DNA from: Nematostella vectensis
Lineage: Eukaryota; Cnidaria; Anthozoa; Actiniaria; Edwardsiidae
DNA: 64,000 nt
Direction: 5' to 3'
Assembly: GCF_932526225.1 (NCBI RefSeq)
Contig: NC_064038.1
Span: 10,477,070-10,541,069 of the forward strand
Shown here: positions 36,501 through 47,869 of the stretch, one piece after another
Position numbering within the stretch: position 1 is the first letter of the stretch
How the letters are laid out: each line of letters starts with the position of its first letter
The notes under the pieces: model-generated
Told to the model about the DNA's origin: nothing
The model's input: only the letters and a program-made list of their open reading frames with translations
The model's database searches: none
Made by a program: the position numbers and the translations under genes

Positions 36501-39500
36501 TGCAAACTAATCACTGTTTTTTTTTACCTTTGCAGCTGTTTATTAACAATGAGTTTGTTGACTGCACCAGCGGTAAGGTTTTTCCAACAATCAATCCAAC
36601 AACTGGAGAAAAGATATGTGACATCTCAGAAGGAGATAAGGTTAGAAATTTATGTATATTTTTTGTTGTGTCTGTGATTCCTTTTTTTGGTCGGTTTACC
36701 CGCTTGTTTCATATATGTCATTCAATTCTCAATTACTATTTTTGTTGTAGGAGGATGTCGATAAAGCTGTGAAAGCAGCCAAAGAGGCCTTTAAGTTGGG
36801 CAGTGCCTGGCGCACAATGGATGCTTCCATGAGAGGCAAATTACTGTACAAATTAGCACAGCTTATTGACAGGGATATTGCCTACCTTGCTGTAAGTTTA
36901 GCTGCCAAAAACAATAAGGTTCTACCATTGCTACTTACATAATCATTATGTGTGCAATTGTGTGATCCCTTTATATGTGTGATTCCAGAAAAATCAATTT
37001 TCATAAAAATGTGTACTCATTGTTGGCTGCTAGAATATGAATCACAATAGTTTTCTGCAATTGTCACTATTAAAACATTGGAGTAAAGAACTAATTCCTT
37101 TCTCAATTTTTTATATTTAGTCACCAAGCCAAACATTTTCTGATCAATGTTAATCATGGCAAAGGATAAAATGGAAGGAAATGAAAATGCAAAACCAAGA
37201 AAAAACAGAAAATTTGCACCAACAGAACCTCTAATGAGGCACTTCAATGAATGGAGAAGGAAGAATGACAATTCACTCTCATATCTCACTCTCTAGGCAT
37301 TCTTACTTCTCTCAGTCTTCACTATATAGGAATGTGTGTCGTCATTGTGAATTTTTCTTTCAGAGTCTTGAGACCATTGACAGTGGCAAGCTATTCTCTG
37401 ACTCAGTCGGTGATATGCAGTCAAGTGCTAATTGCTTTCGATACTATGCTGGCTGGGCGGATAAGGTCACGGGCAAGACCATCCCTGCTGGTAAAAGAAG
37501 AAATATATATATATAATATATATATTATTTCTTTACATAACCAATGAGATCTTGAGTAAATAAATAATTAAAAAAGGCTGTACAGATGAGATTTTTTTTT
37601 AATTAAAAGTTATTTTCATATTTATCAATATAAAAAGTTTAAATTTAGATTTTGTTTAGGGAAGGAGTGTATGTGTTCGGTGTGGGACATATGGCATGTA
37701 ACCTTTTCACTTTTGTGGGTAATAGAAAGGTGTTTTTATCCACATACCAGAAACATGGACCTTTTAAGTTAGTTCTTAGGCTTAAGATATTGTTTGACAA
37801 TCCTTATCAGTCTATGTAAACAAAATGGTGCTCTCTATTTGTACTATTTACAGATGGGCCATACTTTGTGTACACTCGACATGAGCCTGTGGGTCTAGTG
37901 GGTGCAATCACCCCATGGAACTTCCCTCTCAACATGGCATCTGTGAAAATCGCTCCAGCCCTGGCTTGTGGTAATGTGGTCATCTTGAAACCTGCAGAAC
38001 AAACTCCTCTAACAGCTCTTTACTTTTGTGCTTTGGTTAAAGAGGTGAGACTATTTTACAGACCCATCAGGGTTCAAAATATTCAAAATCAAAATCTGCA
38101 CTATATTTTGCCGGCTTTGTGGATTTTGTTGGGGAAAAAAGCCTGCATAGTAAAAATATGACAAGAGTGATGCAGAAAAAAAAGCAGGCAAAGACCAGAA
38201 AACAGCCGGCCGCTTTTTTGAGCCCTGCCCATAGTTAGTAAGTTAAGCTGAGGGTTTATTTACCCCTTAAGCAGACCATTATTAATTTTTGTGTAGACCA
38301 CACACCCTAGTGTGTGTGTTTGGGGGTTGGGTCAGGGGGGTACTCCTGATCTCCTCCTGGCTATTGTCCTGCTTTTCTTTGTATATGTATATACAGTAAC
38401 CCCTTAAGTTGGAGAGCTGTGTAGCAAAGCAGCTAAGTTCTTCTTTCTCATTGATCTCCTTTCTATTTAAGAGTGTAACTCAGCAAGGGAGGTACGAGAG
38501 TTTATATGATGTCACTTCCTTACTCAATAGGAAAATACTGCCCAAACATTTAGCTAAAACACTACCTGAACAGTAATTAGCAGAAAGCCTCCTAAAAATA
38601 ATCAGAATAGGAACTTAAAGTTTGATATTGGATGGTAATTTTTTTCTACTGTTAATTTTTTTTCTGAAGGATAGTTGTGCTATTGGACGATTTTTTTTTT
38701 TTTGGAAATTTCAGCTGGCTTTTTAGGGGAATTCAATAAAGGGCTCGTATATCAAATATATCAACATAACTAATTATTGTATAATATTTCCAATTGTTGT
38801 TTAGGCTGGGTTTCCAGCTGGTGTAGTGAATGTCATCCCTGGGTATGGCCCTACGGCTGGCGCTGCCATCACCACACACCTGGACATTGACAAAGTCTCT
38901 TTCACTGGGTCGACTGAGGTAAAAATGAGACTGAGTTAATGATATCTATCTATCTATTGGATCTAACGATAAGTCATTTTCACTGGGTCGAAGCTGGGTT
39001 TATGATATTGGATTTAACTGACAAATATACAACTGAAACGTATACAAATGGAAGAAGTGTGTTTTGTTTTGGGAACAAAATTCTACAAGGGAGCAAGATC
39101 AGATCCTTATAGTACAGCATCTTTCTTGTATTCATCTGTTGGTTGTAGAGATTTACGTTTTTTGCAGAAAACTCCTAACATTAAAAATATCCCAATTCTT
39201 CTATAATTGAATGTAGTGATATTGAGTATTTAAAAGGTCCACATCTGATCACCTGTAGGTTGGCAGGCTAATCCAAGAGGCATCGGCCAAGTCAAACCTA
39301 AAGCGACTCACCTTAGAGCTTGGCGGCAAGAGCCCAAACATTGTTTTTGCTGACAGTGACATGGATTATGCAGTAGAGATGGCCCACGAAGCTCTGTTCT
39401 TCAACCAAGGGCAGTGTTGTAGTGCAGGGAGCCGCACGTTCGTCCAGGATACGATCTATGATGAGTTTGTAAAGAAGAGTGTGAAGAGGGCCAAGGCTAG

Positions 39501-42025
39501 AACTGTGGGGGATCCCTTTGACTCAGTAGAGCAGGGACCTCAGGTATTTTTACAAATATAACCCCCAATGGAGAATGTTGTTTGATGTAATCACCTGGAC
39601 ATAGCAGATAAAGGAAAGAGAGGCTTATGGAGGTGAAATTCGATAAAAGCGCGCTTTGACACTCACTGTCTCCTAATGAAATTTGATCAAATCTTTACCT
39701 AGCTGTTTTTCCAGGACCCCATAACTATACGCCTTCATCCCAAATTACCATTTTGAAATTTTGTCTTGAGCCTCCTTTAACAAAGTAGCTCAACGTAGGG
39801 GGGAGGTAATGGAGATGTGGGTTTCTTGGAGGCTGAAGACATTAAGCTAACAACAGTTTGGGAGCTGCATACCTTCAATGTACATAGTAATCGTGTTCAA
39901 CCTTAACCATTCGAGCTTTGAAAAGGTATGTATTGGTTTGTCATAGATCGACCAAGAGCAGTTTGACAAAATCATGGACCTCATTGAGAGCGGGAAAAAA
40001 GAAGGTGCTAAGATGCAATGCGGGGGAGCCCGCCATGGGAATAAGGGGTTTTTCATCCAGCCGACTGTCTTCTCTGATGTCACAGATGACATGCGCATTG
40101 CAAAAGAGGAGGTAATAGCCTTCAATGTTATATTTATTTTCATGCTGCGGTAATTCCCATATGTTTTTTTTTTGCCATCAACATGTTGGTAATCTGATGA
40201 CAGTGTAGTTGAGCTTAGCCAATCGCCGAGAACAAACAAAGTCTTTGAGATTTCTCTAAACACCGATTTTGCGGAGTTTTAAGACTTCTTGATGGAACCA
40301 ATACAGGCATTATCCTTTCTTTCAGACTTTGTATTCTGGGCTTCTTCTCTTTTAGATCTTCGGTCCTGTGCAGCAGTTGATCAAGTTCAAGTCGGTGGAC
40401 GAGGTTATTGAACGGGCCAACAACACGACGTATGGACTTGCAGCAGGCGTCTTCACTAAGAACATAGACACTGCCATAGCAGTATCAAGCGGTCTGCGAG
40501 CAGGGACTGTTTGGTAAGACAAATGCTAGCCGGCCAATTATGTTTTTTTTTTTCAGAAATGGAATCAAAAGTATTTCTCTTACTCCTGAGTTGTTTCATC
40601 TTCCATGTAGTAGGGTGCCTTTGATATTACAAGTCTAAAAATAGATATAAATGTAATAAATTCATCGCATAAGTAGCTATTTCTAAGGCTCTAATTCCTA
40701 TTATTGAATTCTCCTTTCTTGGTACGGAATGCATTGGGAACAGAGATTTTGACTGATTTGAAAAGTCGTGTTCTTTATCAAAGTATGCCCTTATTTATAC
40801 ATACCACTGGTAGAGCTTGTTATGTGGTAATAATTTTACTGTCATTTGGTTCCTCAGGATCAACTGTTACGAGTGCGGGGCGCCGCAAGCACCCTTCGGG
40901 GGCTACAAGATGTCTGGATATGGGCGTGAATGGTTGGTACCAAGAGGCGACATGTCTGTGTTGATGGGGGGGGGGGTAGTGGTTGGTACCAAGGGGCGAC
41001 ACGTCTGTGTTGATGGGGGGGGGGGTAGTGGTTGGTACCATGGGGCGACACGTCTGTGTTGATGGGGGGGGGGGGGGGTAGTGGTTGGTACTAAGGGGCG
41101 ACACGTCTGTGTTGATGGGGGGGGGGGGGGGGGGTTAGGATTGTAGCGGGCCTTGGAATATTGGGGGGGGGAGCAGGTTCCCCCAGTGCCACACACCCTA
41201 GGGGTGGATTTGGTCTGTGCCGGAATCCTTTTACTCAGAGAATAACATGCCAGAATGTTTTTGGGAGATTTAAAGCAATGAATGACATTTTGCCCCATTT
41301 CCGTGATATTTTAACGTTTTTTCAGGGTTTTTGAAATTGAAACCGATTTACTTCCAATCGAACATAACAACTTTTATCTCTTTTCACGTGCAATACCACC
41401 GATCGTAAGTCCAACTTACTCATCCTTTCTCTTGTTTATACACAGCCACTGATACAGCCCATGTCCCAATCAATGCCGTTTTTTGTTGTTGTAGCTTTTG
41501 TCATCCGAAAATAGATTAAAAGAGCTCTAGTCAGCCACAACGTTGTTATCGTTGTTTAACCAAAACTGGAAGACAATTCATCCCGAAGTGACCATCTATA
41601 AAGTTTTATACTTTCACTTACAAATTAAACCGAAGGTGTTCAGTATCCTCCTCAAAATCAGCAGCCGATGGAGATGAATACTCTCTATAGCACTTGTAAT
41701 TTGCTAAGATGACAAAATGGCTGCTGGCTTACTGCGTCATGGTGCAAATTGTCCTTATTTACCCCATACCCTATCTTAATATTTTTTTCCAGGGGGGAAT
41801 ACGGCGTGCTACCCTATTGTGAAGTGAAAACGGTATGTATGTACAATGCAAGGAATTTCAATCAGAGTACTTTTTAAATATAAATAAAATCATTTTTTTC
41901 TCTATCAAACTTTTGCAAAAGTGACGGAAAAAGTGGGTAGAACGGTAACCGCCTTTTTCGTCACATTTATATATCTTTTCTTTTATTCGTAGGTGACGAT
42001 GAAAGTACCACTGAAAAACTATTAA
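33521..42025 (+). CDS. Aldehyde dehydrogenase, ALDH1/ALDH2 clade (ALDH1A-like, cytosolic)
   Basis: Oxidises aldehydes to carboxylic acids with NAD+; family substrates include acetaldehyde and retinal. Twelve exons: 33521-33571, 36536-36640, 36751-36891, 37364-37490, 37854-38044, 38805-38918, 39259-39543, 39947-40111, 40356-40513, 40858-40932, 41793-41832, 41993-42025. Total 1485 nt, 494 aa, close to the usual ~500. Key residues are present: Asn164 in TPWNF (oxyanion), Lys187 and Glu190 in LKPAE (cofactor), Glu263 in LELGG (general base), and catalytic Cys297 in NQGQCC. KEEIFGP and PFGGYKMSG also fit the family. The N-terminus ([17 protein letters not shown]) has no mitochondrial presequence and resembles cytosolic ALDH1A proteins, while the [11 protein letters not shown] block is nearer ALDH2, so the subfamily is open. 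Exon 10 ends at a weak donor (gttggt) inside a minisatellite, and the junction gives GREW where the family has GREL. Intron 1 is about 3 kb and repeat-rich. Confidence 0.95.
33888..35012. mobile_element. 1.1-kb element with internally tandem TIRs
   Basis: Ends are tgtacaggacccgaaatgat and its inverse (atcatttcgggtcctgtaca at 34993-35012). Each terminal block (about 33888-34013 and 34899-35012) is itself a row of four to five diverged ~20-bp units of the form aggacccgaaatgatccc. GAAT flanks both sides (33884-33887 and 35013-35016), consistent with a 4-bp target duplication. The middle has no recognisable transposase. Confidence 0.65.
35824..36152. repeat. 15-bp minisatellite, about 22 copies
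   Basis: The unit caacagtcttcctat is repeated head to tail with only a few single-base variants (tcttcttat, tctccctat and tcgtcctat once each). Since 15 is a multiple of three, several frames stay open on both strands, giving YQQSS, STVFL and GRLLI repeats. It lies in ALDH intron 1, so the frames are almost certainly not coding. Confidence 0.97.
36231..36318. repeat. 88-bp near-perfect hairpin
   Basis: ccctggtcccagagcctcga (36231-36250) and the bases up to gtggcca pair with tggccactaaatagagagat ... gaggctctggaaccaggg, leaving a tiny loop (cctcac). It could be a MITE or a foldback remnant. It lies in ALDH intron 1, just after the minisatellite. Confidence 0.75.
40931..41138. repeat. 49-53-bp minisatellite spanning the ALDH exon 10 donor, 4 copies
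   Basis: Copies start at 40931, 40980, 41029 and 41082, each beginning tggttggtac and ending in a G tract plus tag. The G tract lengthens from about 11 in copy 1 to about 19 in copy 4. The first two bases of copy 1 are the end of exon 10 and the next GT is the donor, so each copy carries a duplicate donor sequence. Confidence 0.9.
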
Positions 42026-42140
42026 AGAGACGACCAAATCTCAAGCCACAGAGGAGAAGTTTTGACATCATCTCTTGATCACGAAAGTAACACTAAAAAG
42101 TCATTTAGTGACGACAAAATCTCAAGCTACTGAAGAGAAG
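41998..42140 (+). repeat. Partial duplication of the ALDH last exon into its 3' UTR
   Basis: gatgaaagtaccactgaaaa (from about 41998, coding) and the following bases through cagaggagaag resemble atcacgaaagtaacactaaa ... ctgaagagaag (about 42079-42140). The spacing is about 81 bp. The second copy is after the stop codon and does not code. Confidence 0.6.
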
Positions 42141-42174
42141 AAATTAAATAGCCTGCTAGAAACACCTAATCTAG

Positions 42175-42180
42175 AATAAA
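42175..42180 (+). terminator. Polyadenylation signal of the ALDH gene
   Basis: AATAAA lies 150 nt after the ALDH stop codon, the expected spacing for a short 3' UTR. It is followed by an AT-rich stretch with four near copies of attatagaaaa (about 42200-42247). Confidence 0.6.
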
Positions 42181-43644
42181 AATCGTAATTTATATAGACA
42201 ATTATAGAAAAAATTATAGAAAATTATAGAAAAAAATTATAGAAAAAAGGTTCTAATGTTATGTTGTTGTGGTTGTTTCAATCATTGAGCGATGAAGTCA
42301 AAACAGGGGTGCATCCAGGAGTTTCGAAAGGGGGAGGTGGGCGAGGAAGGATTTCAGAAAAGGGTAGGGGGTGGGGAGGATTCATTGTTCATCCTTGGGT
42401 TTCATTATACCTCTTGTAATTTTGAAGCCAATTATCTCGCAACGTCACGCGACTGAAAATAATCGTGAATAATAATAGTATATTTAACCACGTTAAAACA
42501 CCTAAGAGCCAGAGGCTCGTTATAACGTGTACGTGAATAGAAATGCATCCAGTGTATGCCATCCCTCCTTTTGCTTCAGGTTTACACAGAAGAACTCATT
42601 TTAACTGGATGAAATATTTTTACATTTCAATGTATAGCAGTAAAACTCTGCAACCCCTAAAATAATCAAACCGACCCCCCTCACTTACGTCAAGACTGTA
42701 TACAAGTACCTTCCGGGTGCAGCTTCGTTAATCGACCCTAGTCAAGCGAGGACTAGCCAACAGGTTGTGTTTCTACACTGACATAATATTTCAATATAGG
42801 CGGTAGCGCTGTTTGCACACGGAGGAGGGGGGGGGGGGAGAATCTGCTTGTTAGATAAGTACATGCTTCCAATTTGCGGTCATTTCGACGAACCCAAAAC
42901 CATTATTATCATACCCATTATCATTGTGATTTGTGTTTTATAAAGCAAACAGGAATTATATAACCCAAAAGCATGATTAATGTTATATAAACATAACAAT
43001 CATAACGGCTATTTTCAACAGTCTAGGACGAAAAGCGACACGAAATGTTGTATCAAAAATTACCTCGATCATACCCTGAGTGTTACTTGAGTAGATTCCA
43101 GGTCCCAATATAACGCTATTAAAAAAAGTATATGGAATGATTATATTTTAATGCCAAAAAGAATCTGACACGCTCTGTAAGAATATTCAGGGAATTAAAT
43201 TGGTATGCTCAACTCTCACTTTGACCGCCTTTAGTGTATAAGGCCGACTTTGATCTCCCGACTACCACCCCCTTAGTAAGCGCAAAAAGCTACAAAATCT
43301 TAATAAAGTCTTTGCGTAATTGTTCAAGCCTGTGATAATCTTAATTTTACGCGCAGACCAATTTGCATCAAAAAGCGTTTCGACGATAGACGTGAGAATC
43401 ACTGGTCTGACCGTTTAAAGCTTTTATGCACCAAAAGACACAGCAATGCTGACACACCCCTTTTTGAAAGCACTGTGCATTTCACTGCCAAAATATAGCA
43501 TGACACATTTCTCATTAATGTTAAAAGCGAGACGACAATGGTCTTGCAATGCCGGTTGCTCCATTGTCAGGACTGCATGTCTAGAGAACGCAAAGAACTG
43601 TTACCCTAGCGATGCTTTGCCCTCGATTGCCTCCCTGAAGAAGG

Positions 43645-43653
43645 TATATAAAG
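43645..43653 (+). promoter_or_regulatory. Candidate TATA box without an assigned gene
   Basis: TATATAAAG with an initiator-like atcaacatc about 30 bases on (43675), good core-promoter spacing. The first downstream ATGs open only short frames (for example 22 codons near 43882). It may drive a non-coding RNA, a split gene I cannot see, or nothing. Confidence 0.3.
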
Positions 43654-44359
43654 GCACACACCTGTGTTGCAAAATCAACATCTAGAAACTTGTGCACTTT
43701 ATACAATAGAAACCCCTCCGGACAAAAACTTTCAATATAGAAACATAAAGACCAAGCTAAGCCTGTTGAGTTTGTTTTTTGGCTTATGCATTTGTAGGTT
43801 TCGAGAGAGACAGAGAGAAACACCTCTCTTTGTGTGCTTTTTTCCTTCTCTGATGGACGTCCTATAGGTTGCCTAACGAGATGCTTTTAAAAGCGTACTG
43901 TGTTTTTTCAATAGAAAAACGTGTCTCTGAACCGCAAAGCGATTAAACAAGTGTTTTAGCATTTAGAAGTAGATATCATAGACTAAGATTTTTTTCCTTC
44001 AACTGTCTCCCTACATCTATGAGCACAAAGCAATCAATTTATGCATATTTGTATATTTTAGCATTTCACTATCCTAAACTTTCGTCATTAATTTTCCCTT
44101 TTCAAACTTTATGACCAAGTTTAATGAACGTTTAAAAGGATTCGAGTATTCTATTCTCAGTTTTTTAAAATTATTATTAGTCGGTTTTATCATTCTCGTT
44201 TAAGTTACAAGGCTTCAACCCAAATTAGCATTTATTTGCATAAGGTGTGCCCTTTTTAGCCAAGTCTTACTTATCACCTCAACTTTATTGCATTAATGTT
44301 TAAGGGCGCAAAACGGATCTGTTCCGCAAAATATCTGTTCCACAGCCCGTTTTTTGCTG

Positions 44360-44640
44360 ACTGGGAAGATGTTAGACCCCTCGGTTGCTGGAAAAAAATT
44401 TGTCACGAATGGTTCTGCTGGCAAATTTCTCGAACTAGTTGTGCTGGGGATATTTTGGGGGGCGTTGGAGCGAATGCTTGGGATAAAAATTGTCCCGACC
44501 GGTTATACGGGCAATTATTCATGTGCTAAAATGCCTAACCACTGCTGGCTAGGAAAAAATCCCAACCAATGCTTGCTGGGGAAAAAAAGGAATGGTCCCT
44601 CCTGGGAAAAACAGATAATTTTTCCCAGCAACTTTTAAAA
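44360..44640. repeat. Degenerate ~30-35-bp repeat, gctgggaaaaaat motif
   Basis: About eight irregular blocks with gctgg(g)-A-run-ttgtcccaaccggt-like content follow one another. The open frames of 77 and 94 codons across it are products of the repeat. Confidence 0.5.
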
Positions 44641-45259
44641 TGGATATTTTTATCAGAACATATTTAAACGACGAAATATGCCATTAACGTGTTTCGGAAA
44701 GGGGGATCATTGTAGGCCCTTCAATGTTGATACCAGTGTCTATAAATATTATCTGGACAGTCAAAAGGGAGTTGCATCAAGTATGTCGGTTGCTAGGTCA
44801 AACTATATTATCACTTTTGAGTTCTTTACGATACAGTATTGGGTTACGAGACCAACGCTAGTTAAAGTAATTATCGCACTCACGGAATAAAAAAATGCCT
44901 TATCGTATAGCATATACTCTTTATATAATAAATATATTAAACAGTATATACTCTTTAATATAAACATAATACAAGAAGGTGCTTCAAATTAAAGTCAATC
45001 AAACCCATGAAAAAAAAAAAAGAACTTTCTCTAGCAAAGTATTCGAGACTTTTATATACACACATATATACAGTATATATATAACTAACTTTAAGTTAGA
45101 ACTATCTCTAATATATCACCAAATTTCACACCGAGTCCATTCGGTAGATCCAGTTACGGAAACAGGGTTCGATTAGAATGTATCTATCTTAGCTATAGTC
45201 TAACATAGAAGTATATAACAATACAATTGTTTAAGTGAGGCATTGAAGGAAACCATTTC

Positions 45260-45530
45260 ATCATAAGGCAAATATTTTGGTATATTTTTGTAAAAAGAAA
45301 ATCATCACGCGAATATTTTGGTAAGCTAATGATTATCAATATTTTGTTAAGCTAAAAAGAAACAATATTTCATTAGGCTATATTTTGTTGAGCTCTTAAT
45401 TACATATTTCCATCACACCAATATTTTGGTAAACTTTTAGTGTTAAATTTTCATCACGCAAATATTTTGTTGAGCTAAACTTTATGAAATAGTTTCCATA
45501 TCACCAATATCTTGGCTGAGTTTTTATTAT
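45260..45530. repeat. Degenerate array of aatattttg(g/t)tgagct units
   Basis: At least seven copies of an aatattttggtaagct-like core at irregular 30-65-bp spacing, several preceded by catcac. A single relative lies near 50767. Confidence 0.6.
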
Positions 45531-46068
45531 AAAGATAATAAAAACAAAAAGAATCACCATGGTTAGGCAACTTCGGTATATTCTCGCATTTTCAATGAAC
45601 AATGGCCGAGTGGGTTGTTTACTAGTAAAAGAACAAAAACAGTTTTAGCTTGAATCTCGGCCTCCACGTGCAAGAGGTATCAGTATTGCTGGCCTTTTTG
45701 GTTATCTTTGCAAAATCTTTCAGGGAGCCGACGAAAAATTGCAATTTAAGATTATCTGACAAAATCTTAATTCTTCCTGATCAATGGCTCACGTTTCCTG
45801 AGTTTGAGTGTAGTGTTTGACGAGCCATTTGACTTTTGAGAGCAAAAAGGGTCAGGGTTTCCTCATTCATTACAACTCCCGAATCAGACCCCTATTTCTC
45901 TTCTACTTTCGAAAAAAAATAATCTCATCGACTTATTTTTTAACATACTTTCCATACGTATCACCTAAAGGTAAAAGCGAATTTCATTGAGCTCGTCGTA
46001 GCATCCAGCTGAAGCTTGTATCCGTCTAGAAAATACACCACACAAAAGAAACAACTGAAAGCGAAACC

Positions 46069-46180
46069 TTACATCGTCTCGAAGCCCTACAAGTATACCT
46101 TTTTCTAACTTAAAGCGCGCGAATTTCCCCAATGCCATACGGAAAATATTTTCACAAAAATCTCCAAATTCCTTTCGCAT
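46069..46180 (-). other. Possible minus-strand exon, unassigned
   Basis: On the minus strand an acceptor (ctttgttacag) leads into MRKEFGDFCENIFRMALGKF, then ARFKLEKGILVGLRDD and a consensus donor (gtaagg). A further acceptor (tattttctag) lies 47 bases on. The residue make-up looks coding, but no family or partner exons were recognised. Confidence 0.25.
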
Positions 46181-47695
46181 TACTGTAACAAAGAAAAGAG
46201 TTTACCGACGGAGTCATTGTATTCTCAGGACGTTACTAAACACTTAGTAATAGCTGGAAAAATATAAACTTCCGGTCTGCCTTCCTCGTTTGGCCAAGTG
46301 GCAAGCATCTTCGCGCTTGTCCCTTGTGGATAATCGAAAGACAAGCTTTGACTTGTGACTGGGGTTATCTTGGCAAATTACTGTCAGAAGAGAGAAAAAC
46401 GCGTCCAAAACTGCCTGTTTTTGTGCTTTTAATTAAGGACACAAGCCATTGAGGATTTGTGCAGGAAATTGCTATGTCGATGAAGAAAAAAAACACTTCA
46501 CGAAGCCTTAGGTCTATAGATGTATTGTAATGCAAACTTTTGCAAGGAAAGAAATTTGAAACTGCCGGTTCTTTAGCTCGATAGTTTCCTTTTTTTGTTT
46601 GTTACGCACGCTTAAGCGATGCCGGCAATTTCTATTATAAACAAATTAAGCTTGTGCTAATCAGGAATTAAACGGTTTTTCTCACTTCGAGGCGCATGTT
46701 TAAGCAATGCCGGTAATTTCAATTCTAAATAAACCAAGTTTTAATAGTCGGTGATTCGTTATTTATGCAATCGTTATTGATTGCTAAGACGCATATTCTA
46801 CTTTTCACGGCAATCAATGACAATCTCCTGAAACTTGTGTTGCATTTTGCGCCGAAAGAGTTTTGAATTTCAAATTGAAATGATCTATTAAATTTTGCCA
46901 AAAAAGCGAGGCTTGGCTTGTTGACCGAATGTGCGACATGCATGCCAGTTACATGCGACTTGCAAGTTAGGTAATAAACAGTCCGATATTGAATCAATCA
47001 AAGCAACTGTTGTTGCAATATTTACGTTTAACTGTTAGGCTTTTTACGACAAGATGGGAAGTACATTGAGACCTTAAAAACAGGGGGAAACTTTGTTACA
47101 GTTCATGGCCTGTGCGGCAAGCTCTCCCAAATATGGCGACCAGTTCGGACGTCGGATTTCCGGCCGTTCCCTTTCTCCGACAAAGCAGTCAGAAAAGCGT
47201 GATAAAAAGTTCAAACGATACTAGCTAAACTTACAAAGCAATAAAGGGCCATGGTAAATTTCCTGCATTGTATCTGTTTGACAAAGTCAAATGAAAATTT
47301 ACATAAAAGACGGAAATTGATGGAAAAGTTTAACTCAAAGCCGAATCACCGGTTTCAAACTTGCCCGTATATAGAGTCTCTTGGCGAACTTTGTTCAAAC
47401 TCTCAACTAAGCCAGTGTTTTATTGTAAACTTCCTATCTTTGGGGTCATCGCTTGGGCACTTCAAAATCTTAATATAAATTTTCGCTCACCGGGCTCCTT
47501 CAACTATGGAAAACCCTCTGATCAAGACCAGACTTTTTTTTTTAAATCGTTCCTGAATTTATAATAATACCGAAGACGGTTTAACCAGGAAGCAAATCCC
47601 TCGAGGTTTGCGTTCGACTCGAGACACGTGGCTTGTTGATTACACAGTCATCATCGATTCCCCGCCCAGCTGTCAATCAAATCATCCCACCCTTG

Positions 47696-47702
47696 TATAA
47701 AA
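47696..47702 (+). promoter_or_regulatory. TATA box of the four-exon unknown gene
   Basis: TATAAAA, followed about 30 nt on by a plausible start region near 47727 and then about 140 nt of 5' UTR to the ATG at 47870. A CACGTG E-box sits upstream near 47624 and a GC-rich element (cccgcccagctg) near 47661. A TATA promoter would suit an inducible or tissue-restricted gene; that is inference. Confidence 0.55.
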
Positions 47703-47869
47703 CGGATAACATTCAAGCACTCGTTAGACAGACCTAGCAAGAGCTTATAACGCTGCAAGCGAATCTCAGTCAATTCTCAGCCATTTGTCTTTAGACACCC
47801 AAAACTGTCGGCCTAGAACTGTGTCTTATCCTCTGATTTTTTGGGGCTAATCGTCACCTCCGCGCTGGA

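Larger units (their letters stand above)
33572..36535 (+). other. Intron 1 of the ALDH gene
   Basis: A 2.96-kb intron (donor gtagct, acceptor tttgcag) built largely of repeats: a 1.1-kb inverted-repeat element, a diverged dispersed repeat at 35012-35132, a TIR-element relative near 35170-35230, a 22-copy minisatellite and a near-perfect hairpin. Open frames inside it come from these repeats. Confidence 0.75.
42181..47695. other. Gene-poor intergenic region
   Basis: No supported complete gene. Contents: G tract near 42829; a promoter-like TATATAAAG at 43645; a degenerate repeat at 44360-44640; aatattttg repeats at 45260-45530; and one possible minus-strand exon at 46069-46180. Confidence 0.45.

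Noticed and set aside
40820-41298. Pro/His-rich minus-strand frames of 63-131 codons
   Set aside because: Translation of the G-rich donor minisatellite; length depends on homopolymer counts.
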